Shown: positions 56,825 through 64,000 of the stretch, piece by piece | Position numbering within the stretch: position 1 is the first letter of the stretch | Layout of the letters: each line of letters begins with the position of its first letter | Source: Leptospira selangorensis | GTDB taxonomy: Bacteria; Spirochaetota; Leptospiria; Leptospirales; Leptospiraceae | NCBI RefSeq assembly: GCF_004769405.1 | Contig: NZ_RQES01000018.1 | Location: forward strand, 124,001 to 188,000 | DNA length: 64,000 bases | Direction of reading: 5' to 3' | Program-made: the position numbers and the translations under genes | The notes under the pieces: model-generated | Database searches by the model: none | Seen by the model: the letters and a program-made list of their open reading frames with translations, nothing else | Told to the model about the DNA's origin: nothing

Positions 56825-57444
56825 ATTCCCTTTTCGATCCAATTAAAGTTTTTTTAGAGAAAAGAGAAAACGAATCGTCTTTCATTTCGGAGGAAAGAAA
56901 GGAAATATTACTCCACTTCGCGAATGAGATTCGAAAATTAAAATTAGATCAGAATTATTTTGAAATGATATTTGTCTGCACTCATAACTCTCGTCGTAGC
57001 CAAGTTGCACAAATGTTTGCGTTTGTCTGTGCAGAGTATCTCGGACTTTCCGGGATCGGGTCTTATTCAGGAGGAACGGAAGTAACTTCTTTTCATCCGA
57101 ACTCAGTTCAAGCACTTGTAAAGATCGGGTTCAAAATAGAGAAGGAAGAAGAAGCGGAAAATAATCCTAGATACAGGGTCTCTTATAAAGAAAATTTCCT
57201 CCCTATCGCTGCATATTCAAAACTTTATTCAGATTCCGCAAATCCTAGAGGGAAATTTATAGCAGTGATGGTCTGCTCTTCTGCAGATGAGGCTTGTCCT
57301 TTTGTTCCCGGAGCAGGGGCGAGGATCAGTCTTCCATATTCAGATCCCAAGGAATTTGACGACACTCCTCAAGTTATAGAAAAATACCTGGAAACATGTG
57401 AAACGATTGCGAGGGAACTTCTTTTTGTAATGGATCATGTCTAA
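56821..57444 (+). CDS. Low-molecular-weight phosphatase-like arsenate reductase
   Basis: A 207-residue protein with the phosphatase loop C-x5-R (CTHNSRR, Cys53 and Arg59) and the trailing SQVAQMFA, as in the LMW-PTPase fold shared by thioredoxin-linked ArsC. The length is greater than usual (about 140), mainly due to 45 extra residues at the N-terminus and a central insertion. It has an additional Cys in VMVCSSADEACPF near where resolving cysteines stand in relatives. Being in the ars operon, it probably reduces arsenate to arsenite for Acr3. It could also be a protein phosphatase. Confidence 0.8.
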   Translation: MNSLFDPIKVFLEKRENESSFISEERKEILLHFANEIRKLKLDQNYFEMIFVCTHNSRRSQVAQMFAFVCAEYLGLSGIGSYSGGTEVTSFHPNSVQALVKIGFKIEKEEEAENNPRYRVSYKENFLPIAAYSKLYSDSANPRGKFIAVMVCSSADEACPFVPGAGARISLPYSDPKEFDDTPQVIEKYLETCETIARELLFVMDHV

Positions 57445-57465
57445 GGTTGTATAGCGGATAATGGA

Positions 57466-58686
57466 ATGGAAACTAACTTAGCAGAAATATTAAATGAAAA
57501 ATGTTCTTGTTCTACTTTGAATAAAGAACGTCTGAGTGAAGAAGCTCATTTTTATTCCGAAACACCCTCCTTTATCAATATTTCTGATAAAAATAGGATC
57601 GAGCAAATTCTGACTTCTATCCGGGACGCTTTACGTTTACCCGAGGTCAGAGATAGAATTTTGTCGGATTATGATCCCAGGGAAAGGGCAGGGAATACTA
57701 CCGGGGGAGTTTTTCTTAGTTTAGATTTTCATTATACGAAAGAAGGTCCCAAACTCATCGAGATTAATACGAACGCGGGCGGGGCTTATTTACAATTAAA
57801 ACTTTTAGAAGCCCAGATCAGATGCTGTAAGGTCGTTGATATTGCTATGCCTAATGTGGAAGTTCTCCGAACTTTAGAGGAAAGATTCTATTCTATCTTT
57901 CTTGATGAATGGAGCTCCAACGGACGAATAGGACGACCTGACTTTATCGCTATCGTGGACGAAAGTCCTTCCAACCAATTCTTATATCCTGAATTTTTAC
58001 TATTTAGAGATCTATTTAGATCCAAAGGAATTCACTCTGAAATTTTAGATCCGGATCAGATAGAATTGATAGGAGAAGAACTCTATTTCGAAGGAAAGAG
58101 GATCGATTTAATATATAATAGATTGACCGATTTTCATTTATCCGAAGATCCGAATTTGAAAATTTTTCAAGCCTGGAAGAGTGGAAAAGTAATCGTCACT
58201 CCTAACCCAATCGACTATGACTTATACGCTCGGAAAACGAATTTGAACGTTCTTTCGGATAATGATTTTCTTATAAATGCAGGTCTTAATAAACAGGATT
58301 CGGAAATCTTAAGATCTGCTATTCCGGTTACCAAAATTGTAAGCTCGGCGAATGCGAGCGATCTATGGGAAAGTCGAAAAAGTATCTTCTTTAAACCTAA
58401 AGAAGGTTTCGGCAGTAAGGCGGTCTATTATGGAGGAAAACTTACTAAGAATAAGTTTTCTGAAATCGTAAATGGGGAGTATATAAGTCAAGAATATATC
58501 CCTCCTTCTATTAGAGTCACATCTATTTCCGGAGAAGAAAGAGAGTTAAAAATGGATATAAGGACTTATATTTATAATGATGAGATCTTACTTTTAGCCA
58601 GCCGCTTGTACCAAGGACAGACTACAAATTTCAGGACTCCCGGAGGAGGATTTTCTCCTTTATATACATTGCCTGAAATTCTATAG
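57466..58686 (+). CDS. ATP-grasp-like ligase of unknown substrate in the ars operon
   Basis: The protein has 406 residues. The stretch KLIEINTNAGGAYLQLKLLEAQIRC and the later FFKPKEGFGSKAVYYGGKL with MDIRTYIYNDEILLLASRLYQGQTTNFRTPGGGF resemble the ATP-grasp fold of glutathione synthetase-like ligases: an ATP-binding Lys and Gly-rich loop, then metal-binding Asp/Arg and Asn residues. Such enzymes form amide bonds. It stands 21 bases after the phosphatase and is probably co-transcribed with the arsenic genes. Thiol or peptide synthesis for arsenic binding is one possibility, but nothing in the sequence proves it. Confidence 0.65.
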   Translation: METNLAEILNEKCSCSTLNKERLSEEAHFYSETPSFINISDKNRIEQILTSIRDALRLPEVRDRILSDYDPRERAGNTTGGVFLSLDFHYTKEGPKLIEINTNAGGAYLQLKLLEAQIRCCKVVDIAMPNVEVLRTLEERFYSIFLDEWSSNGRIGRPDFIAIVDESPSNQFLYPEFLLFRDLFRSKGIHSEILDPDQIELIGEELYFEGKRIDLIYNRLTDFHLSEDPNLKIFQAWKSGKVIVTPNPIDYDLYARKTNLNVLSDNDFLINAGLNKQDSEILRSAIPVTKIVSSANASDLWESRKSIFFKPKEGFGSKAVYYGGKLTKNKFSEIVNGEYISQEYIPPSIRVTSISGEERELKMDIRTYIYNDEILLLASRLYQGQTTNFRTPGGGFSPLYTLPEIL

Positions 58687-58741
58687 ATCTATTCGCATCC
58701 GGTTTCAGATACGAATCGATCTATAGAATAGTTTATTTCGT

Positions 58742-59563
58742 TCAGATACTTTCCTGTAGTTCTTTTCTTTTTTGTTCCGGTTTTTTAGAAGTTATCTCTG
58801 CAAAAGTTTTTTCATACTCCGGATGAACTGTTCCGAATAGATAATCCCAAACAGTCGTATAAAGTCCGTAATTATATCGGAAACTTTGATGGTGCATATC
58901 ATGGTTCGTATTTGAATTCACCAGTTTTAGGACTTTATTCGTGCCCATCCAGTTCGGAAAAATTTCGTAACCGCTATGACCTAAAACATTTCGTACGATC
59001 TGGAATGTCATAAAGATCATCAAAGCCAGAGGATGGACAGGAAATAGTAAAGCAACGATCGGCATGATCAGAGAATGGATCAATGCCTCCCAAGGACTGA
59101 AAGAGTATGCGGTCCAGGGAGAAGGTGTGGTGGAATCATGGTGCAGCTTATGGACTCTTTTATAAAAGAAACGAGTATGCATTAATCTATGAGTCCAGTA
59201 AAAATAAAAATCTTGGATGCCTAAGATCAGCACCGTGCTTACGATCAGGTATCCCCAACCATAATCCTCAATACGTTCGTAAAACTTAAAGTAACCGTAT
59301 TTTCTAAACAGAAATACGATCAGAGTTACAGAGGTGTAAACGATTACGGAAGAAACGGAATATAAAAATTCTTTCCTAAATTGAGAAGGTTTAGCTTTCT
59401 TCTCTTGGATCTTCCTGTACTGAAAAGGATGTTTCCAAATATAGAAGACCAAAAACGCGATACCCGCGAATAGAAAGTATCTTATAAAATCTATTAGGAA
59501 TATGATTGGGATTTGGGGAACCAAATCCATCATGTATTGAAATAATTGTTTGTGAAAGCACAT
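58742..59563 (-). CDS. Sterol desaturase / fatty acid hydroxylase superfamily protein
   Basis: An integral membrane di-iron enzyme of about 273 residues. The histidine clusters are HRLMH, HKLHH, the HSGYE region and HDMHHQ, giving the eight or more His ligands of the family. There are four to five membrane helices. Members hydroxylate or desaturate lipids, but the substrate here is unknown. The ATG at 59563 is chosen because AAAGGATCG precedes it; the frame extends 13 codons further. It is transcribed alone on the minus strand. Confidence 0.88.
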   Translation of the reverse strand: MCFHKQLFQYMMDLVPQIPIIFLIDFIRYFLFAGIAFLVFYIWKHPFQYRKIQEKKAKPSQFRKEFLYSVSSVIVYTSVTLIVFLFRKYGYFKFYERIEDYGWGYLIVSTVLILGIQDFYFYWTHRLMHTRFFYKRVHKLHHDSTTPSPWTAYSFSPWEALIHSLIMPIVALLFPVHPLALMIFMTFQIVRNVLGHSGYEIFPNWMGTNKVLKLVNSNTNHDMHHQSFRYNYGLYTTVWDYLFGTVHPEYEKTFAEITSKKPEQKRKELQESI

Positions 59564-59671
59564 GTTCGATCCTTTGCTCCTGTGTAGGATTTGATGGATC
59601 ATTGAAACATTTTTTCAGAAATGAATCCGATGGATTTCGGACAATATCTGATCGATTCCGGATTCGATCGG

Positions 59672-60724
59672 CTATTTTGCGGAATTGTTTTGTTTTCTGA
59701 AATCGCTGGGGGTCATTCCTACTATTTCTTTAAAGGCTCTATTAAACGGGGCAAGGGAACCGTAGCCTAAATCCATTGCGACTCTAAGCACCTGGAAATC
59801 GTTTTTGCTCGGATCTGAGAGTAGTAACTTTGCCTCCTGTATTCTGTAATAATTCAGGAATTCGTTGAAGTTTCTGTATCCCAGCCCTTTATTTATGAGC
59901 TTACGTACCTTCTTCTCCGGGACATTTAACTGTTTGGCCAAAGCTAAAATGGTCAGGTTTTCTTGTAGAAATATCTTTTGGTTTTTTAAGAGAGACTCTA
60001 GTCTTTTGACTAACCCCTCGTCTAAAGGTTCTTCGGTTGTTTCTTCCTCTTGTATTTCTCCATTTGGGAATACATTCTCTCTGAATTGGAAAATCCGAAA
60101 TGAAATAAAAAATACCAATATAAATATGAAAGAAGAATTGATCAGATCTAATTGAGCTGAATACCCTGCGTCCTTGGTGATCACTTCCATCAATACGACT
60201 GACATGCTATAAAGACCTGTTACCCAGGAGAAGATAACCCTGAATTCTCTTCTGGATTCTAATAAATCTATATTCTTATCTTTTAAAACTTTTCCTAAGG
60301 TAAGTAAGATCAGTCCAAGATAGAATACCTGAGGCATGCTGAATAGTATATTAGAAAAAACGGAAGTCTGGTTTCGGATATCTGAGACGAGGAAAACATA
60401 AAAGCAGAATATATTCAGAGAAAAAAATAGTATTCCATGCCATACTTTCAGTTTGAATCCATCTTCGAATAGGCTCGATACGAATAGATAGAAAAGAATG
60501 GAAACTGAAAAACAACCTGTATGTACAAGGATCAGAAAGAATATATTTGTAGAATGGTCTAACCATGGACAGATAAAATAAGCGATAAGAGAAGAAGTGA
60601 ACAAACTTCCGAGTATGCTACGAGTGTTTAGTTTTACTCGGATTAGAAAGTTTAAGATCAGAAAGCCCAGTTGAGCGATCGTGGCAGCTTTTAAATATTG
60701 GATCAGATTTGAAGTTTCGAACAT
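59672..60724 (-). CDS. AraC-family regulator with N-terminal membrane domain
   Basis: A 350-residue protein with about seven membrane helices in the first 210 residues and an AraC DNA-binding domain in the last 100 (LTILALAKQLNVPEKKVRKLINKGLGY, LLLSDPSKNDFQVLRVAMDLGYGSLAPFNRAFKEIVGMTPSDFR). The ATG overlaps the stop of the preceding REC-HATPase gene as TAATG, so translation is coupled. The pair likely forms a signalling unit at the membrane. Target genes are unknown; the desaturase downstream is a candidate. Confidence 0.85.
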   Translation of the reverse strand: MFETSNLIQYLKAATIAQLGFLILNFLIRVKLNTRSILGSLFTSSLIAYFICPWLDHSTNIFFLILVHTGCFSVSILFYLFVSSLFEDGFKLKVWHGILFFSLNIFCFYVFLVSDIRNQTSVFSNILFSMPQVFYLGLILLTLGKVLKDKNIDLLESRREFRVIFSWVTGLYSMSVVLMEVITKDAGYSAQLDLINSSFIFILVFFISFRIFQFRENVFPNGEIQEEETTEEPLDEGLVKRLESLLKNQKIFLQENLTILALAKQLNVPEKKVRKLINKGLGYRNFNEFLNYYRIQEAKLLLSDPSKNDFQVLRVAMDLGYGSLAPFNRAFKEIVGMTPSDFRKQNNSAK

Positions 60725-61992
60725 TAATCTAGGATAGGCAAGGAAACTGTGGCGAGTACTACTTCTACAGGTTTTTCTCCGAGAGTATGATCGATAACAT
60801 TATGTATTGAGAAAATCCCGCCATGTTTTTTTATTACGAAGTCCACAATCGTCAATCCTAAACCGGTAAAATATTCCTCTTCTTCCAAATTTTCATCCAC
60901 AAAGCCGGCAAGTCTGTAGAATGGTTGTTTGACCAGCAGTTCTTTGTTTTTAGGGATACCTGGGATAGATTGTGGATCGAATTCGTTTTTCAGATTGATA
61001 TTCAAGTATCCCCCTGAAATGGAGATATATATGTTTATGACCGAATTATTGGAGGAATATTTTAAAGCATTGATCAATAGTTCCGTAAATATCCGACCGA
61101 GCGAATCCGGATCCGCATCTATATCATATCCATTCGTAGGAAGTGAAATCTGAGGAATTATTACATTCTTTTTTTTCTTATATTGTTGGTTAGAATTCTC
61201 TAATTTTAATCTGGATCTTTCTAATAGATCGTGTATCTGCTCGCTATTCGTTTTTTGGAAAGAATTTTGGAAGTTTTTATTAAGTATCTCTAAACTTTTT
61301 TCGAGAGAACGAAGCCCTTTTTTCGTGTAATAAATATTCTCAAAAAGTAATTCGACTACATCGGAAGAAAAATTATAAGATGAATTATCTTTTTTAGCGC
61401 TTGCTTGGAGTATTTCTACTATACTTACAATTGCCCCAAAGCCTCCTCCGCTAAAAAAACTTTGTTTTAAATTATTGAGTGTGCTCTTGGAAAGATCTAT
61501 ATTTTTTTCCAGATCGGTAAGCCAGGATTGTTTGTATAGGATCCAGTTCAGCTGGGCCTTAAGACGTTCTTCGTTTTCCTGTATTAGTATCCTTTCACTT
61601 TCTTTTAATCGTATAAATTCTGAAATCCTATCCAGCACTTGGTATAATCTTTCTCTGTCGATCGGTTTGATAATATAATCGAATATACCTAATTTCATCA
61701 CTTTGATGATGATTTCCGGGACATCATTTCCAGAAATTACGATGAATAAGGACTCGGGCTTTTTTTCTTTTATCTTTTTTATAAAATCGAATCCGTTCAT
61801 GACTGGCATTTCCAGATCCACTAAATACAGGGAATATTCCTTGGACTCCGCCATCTCGTAGCCGGCTTGTCCATCCGGGGCTGTGTCCGCATCTACCCCG
61901 AAACTCCTGGCTAGTCTTGCGATAAGATCTCGAGTTTCTGCTTGGTCCTCTACGATTAAAATTGGATTATGTAGGTTTAATCTGAATGCCAT
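60724..61992 (-). CDS. Response regulator receiver protein with C-terminal HATPase domain
   Basis: The 422 residues consist of a receiver domain at about 10-130 (ILIVEDQAETRDLIARLARSFG, phospho-acceptor Asp in LYLVDLEMPVMNGFDF, Lys in YIIKPIDRE), a long helical linker, and an ATP-binding domain at the end (N box FTELLINALKYSS, G box GLGLTIVDFVIKKHGG). No H-box with an obvious phosphorylatable His can be seen in the linker (SGGGFGAIVSIVEIL is found where one might expect it). It may act as a receiver-gated ATPase. It is coupled to the AraC gene downstream. Confidence 0.85.
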   Translation of the reverse strand: MAFRLNLHNPILIVEDQAETRDLIARLARSFGVDADTAPDGQAGYEMAESKEYSLYLVDLEMPVMNGFDFIKKIKEKKPESLFIVISGNDVPEIIIKVMKLGIFDYIIKPIDRERLYQVLDRISEFIRLKESERILIQENEERLKAQLNWILYKQSWLTDLEKNIDLSKSTLNNLKQSFFSGGGFGAIVSIVEILQASAKKDNSSYNFSSDVVELLFENIYYTKKGLRSLEKSLEILNKNFQNSFQKTNSEQIHDLLERSRLKLENSNQQYKKKKNVIIPQISLPTNGYDIDADPDSLGRIFTELLINALKYSSNNSVINIYISISGGYLNINLKNEFDPQSIPGIPKNKELLVKQPFYRLAGFVDENLEEEEYFTGLGLTIVDFVIKKHGGIFSIHNVIDHTLGEKPVEVVLATVSLPILD

Positions 61993-62183
61993 TATTAAAA
62001 CAGAGCGTGTTTTAAATATTTTGCATATAGAGTGGCTCTGAAATTAGAACTTTAAATTTTCTTTATGCAGGACCAATTGCATTGAATTTGTATAACTTTG
62101 TAAAGATGAAAATGTAAAACATTTTTTCTTAAATCATGGATAATTAATGGACAAGATTACGTCGGTTACGTTATTTGCCACTT

Positions 62184-63752
62184 TTAATAAAAAGGATTGG
62201 TTTTTCTGAAATTATTCGGATTGCTACCGGTTGCTTTTTTAAATTCCAGATAAAATGAGGAACGAGAACTAAAACCGGCAAGTTTTGCGATATGAGAGGT
62301 TGTTTCATTCGGGTTTTCGATCAGTAAAAACTTGGCTTCTTCTACCCTGTATTGGTTTAATAAGGAAGGAAAACTGGTTTTAAATTCCGTATTTATGATC
62401 TCGGAAAGTTGGTGGACGGTGATGCCTATTTCTTTTGCTACATCCTCTTCCTTTAAGGATTGTTTTAGATAGATCCTTTCTCTTTTTAAAAGTCTCATTA
62501 GATTTTCTATGCAGGCATTTACGTCTACGGAAGTCAGATGAGAACGTTTCAGTAGAATTTTTTCAACCGCCCATTTATTAGTAACTTTTCTGGCCAAAAA
62601 TGAAGATACGATGAAAAATATAGGAATATAGAAGATGATCCCGTATGCTGAAAGCCAATTGTATGGATAAAATTCGAACTGGAATACTGTTTTAAAAACA
62701 CTGAATAGAAAAAATACGGCCCAAGACCCGATATAACAAATCTCACTATATGATCTAAATACAAAAAGAGAAGAATGTATTTTGTAGAAGTAGTGGATCA
62801 TCACTCCGTAATTTATGATCAATATCCAAATCCGATTTTCATACCAAAAATCAAAAGAAACTATTAGAGGATAAAATAAACCTAAAAGGCCGGAGATCCC
62901 GAAAAAAGGCGATCTGTGGGTTGTTCCTTCTTCTTCGATCGACCAAGAAGCAAGATATAAGAAGAAAGAGAGGTGTGTCATTCCCAAGAATAAAAAAAAA
63001 CTGTGTCTCAAAATAGAATGATCAGATTTGAAGATGGAAGAAAATTCTTTTCCATGCAGGAAGTAGATCGTGAGTGAGATAGAAATAAAAAGGATAGGTA
63101 ATGTTATAAATAGTTTTCGTTTCGTTTTGAGATAATAATATCCGCAAAATAATAAGGAGACAATTAATGCTAAACATCCGAAAGAAAGTATCGCTGACCT
63201 GATATGGATCTGTGATTCATAGTCGGATTCGGATAAAAGACTGATCGGATATTGAATGTTTTCGTTTGTCTGGATAAATAAATAATAAGTCTTTTCTTCT
63301 TGTGGGGAGAGTTGGATCGTAAAATGAGGAAGTAAAGAGCGGAAACCGAATAAAGTAGAAGTTTCATTTCCGGAATAAAATACTTCATATTTCCCTTTTG
63401 AATCAATGGAGCATAGTTCAGCTTCCGGTAGATTCAACCAATATAGGGATAAGGTCCTGATAACAGGATGTTTGCTTAAGTTGACGATCCTGAATCTGAG
63501 CCAATTTCCCGAATTATTCCGAGGGACTCGAACTACCTCGCTTGTGTTCTGGTGCCACTCCATTGAGTCCAAGGAAAGAAGTGTCTCTGGTTTGCAGTGT
63601 TGGAATTTATTCTCTAAATATCTATATTCTATCTTAGGACTTAAATTTTCAGGTGGGGATTGTGAGAAGATCTCTATCACTTCTATGGATTTAGCAAATA
63701 AACCTATGGGGAAAAATAATACACAGATCAAAACTCTTTTCCCTGTTAGCAT
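62184..63752 (-). CDS. 7TMR-DISM sensor fused to an AraC DNA-binding domain
   Basis: The protein of 522 residues has a signal peptide (MLTGKRVLICVLFFPIGLFA). An extracytoplasmic 7TMR-DISM extracellular 2-type beta-sandwich spans about 40-180 (SGNWLRFRIVNLSKHPVIRTLSLYWLNLPEAEL). Seven membrane helices span about 185-400. An AraC DNA-binding domain forms the end (LKEEDVAKEIGITVHQLSEIINTEF, HIAKLAGFSSRSSFYLEFKKATGSNPNNFR). It senses an extracellular carbohydrate-like or other ligand by analogy with the DISM family and acts directly on DNA. It is the third membrane AraC protein of the window. Confidence 0.85.
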   Translation of the reverse strand: MLTGKRVLICVLFFPIGLFAKSIEVIEIFSQSPPENLSPKIEYRYLENKFQHCKPETLLSLDSMEWHQNTSEVVRVPRNNSGNWLRFRIVNLSKHPVIRTLSLYWLNLPEAELCSIDSKGKYEVFYSGNETSTLFGFRSLLPHFTIQLSPQEEKTYYLFIQTNENIQYPISLLSESDYESQIHIRSAILSFGCLALIVSLLFCGYYYLKTKRKLFITLPILFISISLTIYFLHGKEFSSIFKSDHSILRHSFFLFLGMTHLSFFLYLASWSIEEEGTTHRSPFFGISGLLGLFYPLIVSFDFWYENRIWILIINYGVMIHYFYKIHSSLFVFRSYSEICYIGSWAVFFLFSVFKTVFQFEFYPYNWLSAYGIIFYIPIFFIVSSFLARKVTNKWAVEKILLKRSHLTSVDVNACIENLMRLLKRERIYLKQSLKEEDVAKEIGITVHQLSEIINTEFKTSFPSLLNQYRVEEAKFLLIENPNETTSHIAKLAGFSSRSSFYLEFKKATGSNPNNFRKTNPFY

Positions 63753-63839
63753 CTTTTCTCCTTATTATTTGCCAAAACGGCATGAATCGACATTGTATTT
63801 AGATTCAGTTAAAGGAAATTTCAATATTAAAAAATGTCC

Positions 63840-63876
63840 AAACTTATAAATTTAGAAAAAATTAGCTTATAAGTTT
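63840..63876. repeat. AT-rich inverted repeat
   Basis: AAACTTATAA at 63840-63849 is inverted as TTATAAGTTT at 63867-63876, with a 17-base spacer. It is in the intergenic region upstream of the DISM-AraC gene and may be an operator or a hairpin. The remainder to the window edge shows no gene. Confidence 0.4.
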
Positions 63877-64000
63877 TAGCCTGTGATCTCGTGTTGGGTA
63901 TATATAATATCGAGACTTCCTATAAGGTTACTGATAACAAATACCTCTTTACAAAAAAGAATACTGAATTAAAACTCCCCGGGGTTTATATCCTGGGAGA

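Noticed and set aside
1..64000. tRNA, rRNA, CRISPR arrays, prophage, toxin-antitoxin pairs
   Set aside because: None could be recognised on reading both strands; a tRNAscan-SE or CRISPR search would settle it.

Overview
The window looks like a stretch of a Leptospira chromosome of fairly low G+C. The support is indirect but consistent: a long-form IspG of 668 residues, lipoproteins with loose spirochaete lipoboxes, AraC-type regulators fused to membrane domains, a bactofilin, osmoregulated periplasmic glucan genes, and many conserved proteins I recognise only from spirochaetes. The species cannot be told from the sequence alone. I see no rRNA, tRNA, CRISPR array or prophage. There is one transposase gene and one clearly broken gene.

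Layout. 1-13.6 kb: the end of an outer-membrane-type protein, a membrane-anchored AraC regulator, a C45-type Ntn hydrolase, a DUF1566 lipoprotein, ispG, a beta-propeller lipoprotein, small hypotheticals and a DHA2 efflux pump. 13.8-18.3 kb: gltB. 18.4-22.6 kb: opgG, a small membrane gene and opgH, overlapping end to start. 22.6-31 kb: a SnoaL-like protein, cfa, a MurG-like glycosyltransferase, an IS1595-like transposase, three consecutive RNA methyltransferase genes and two lipoproteins. 31-39.4 kb: citrate synthase, soluble lytic transglycosylase, hypotheticals, a decayed GNAT acetyltransferase, bactofilin and pdxA. 39.4-55.2 kb: the block described next, all on the minus strand. 55.4-58.7 kb: an arsenic operon (arsR, acr3, phosphatase/arsenate reductase-like, ATP-grasp-like). 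58.7-64 kb: a sterol-desaturase-family protein, two more membrane AraC regulators and a REC-HATPase protein.

The most interesting system is at 39.4-55.2 kb. Two cobalamin riboswitches face the minus strand. The first (about 55012-55195) precedes an eight-gene run: acyl-CoA thioesterase, prpB, prpC, prpD, a CitE-like lyase, an acyl-CoA synthetase, class I fumarase and a second CitE-like protein. The second (about 45362-45470) starts where that run ends, carries an intrinsic terminator and a hairpin over the Shine-Dalgarno sequence, and precedes metE, nrdB and nrdA. MetE, NrdAB and the methylcitrate cycle are the cobalamin-independent replacements for MetH, class II ribonucleotide reductase and methylmalonyl-CoA mutase. 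The locus therefore reads as a single vitamin B12-shortage island that switches three metabolic steps to cobalamin-free enzymes together. The riboswitch sequences and gene order are seen directly; the coordinated physiological role is inferred.
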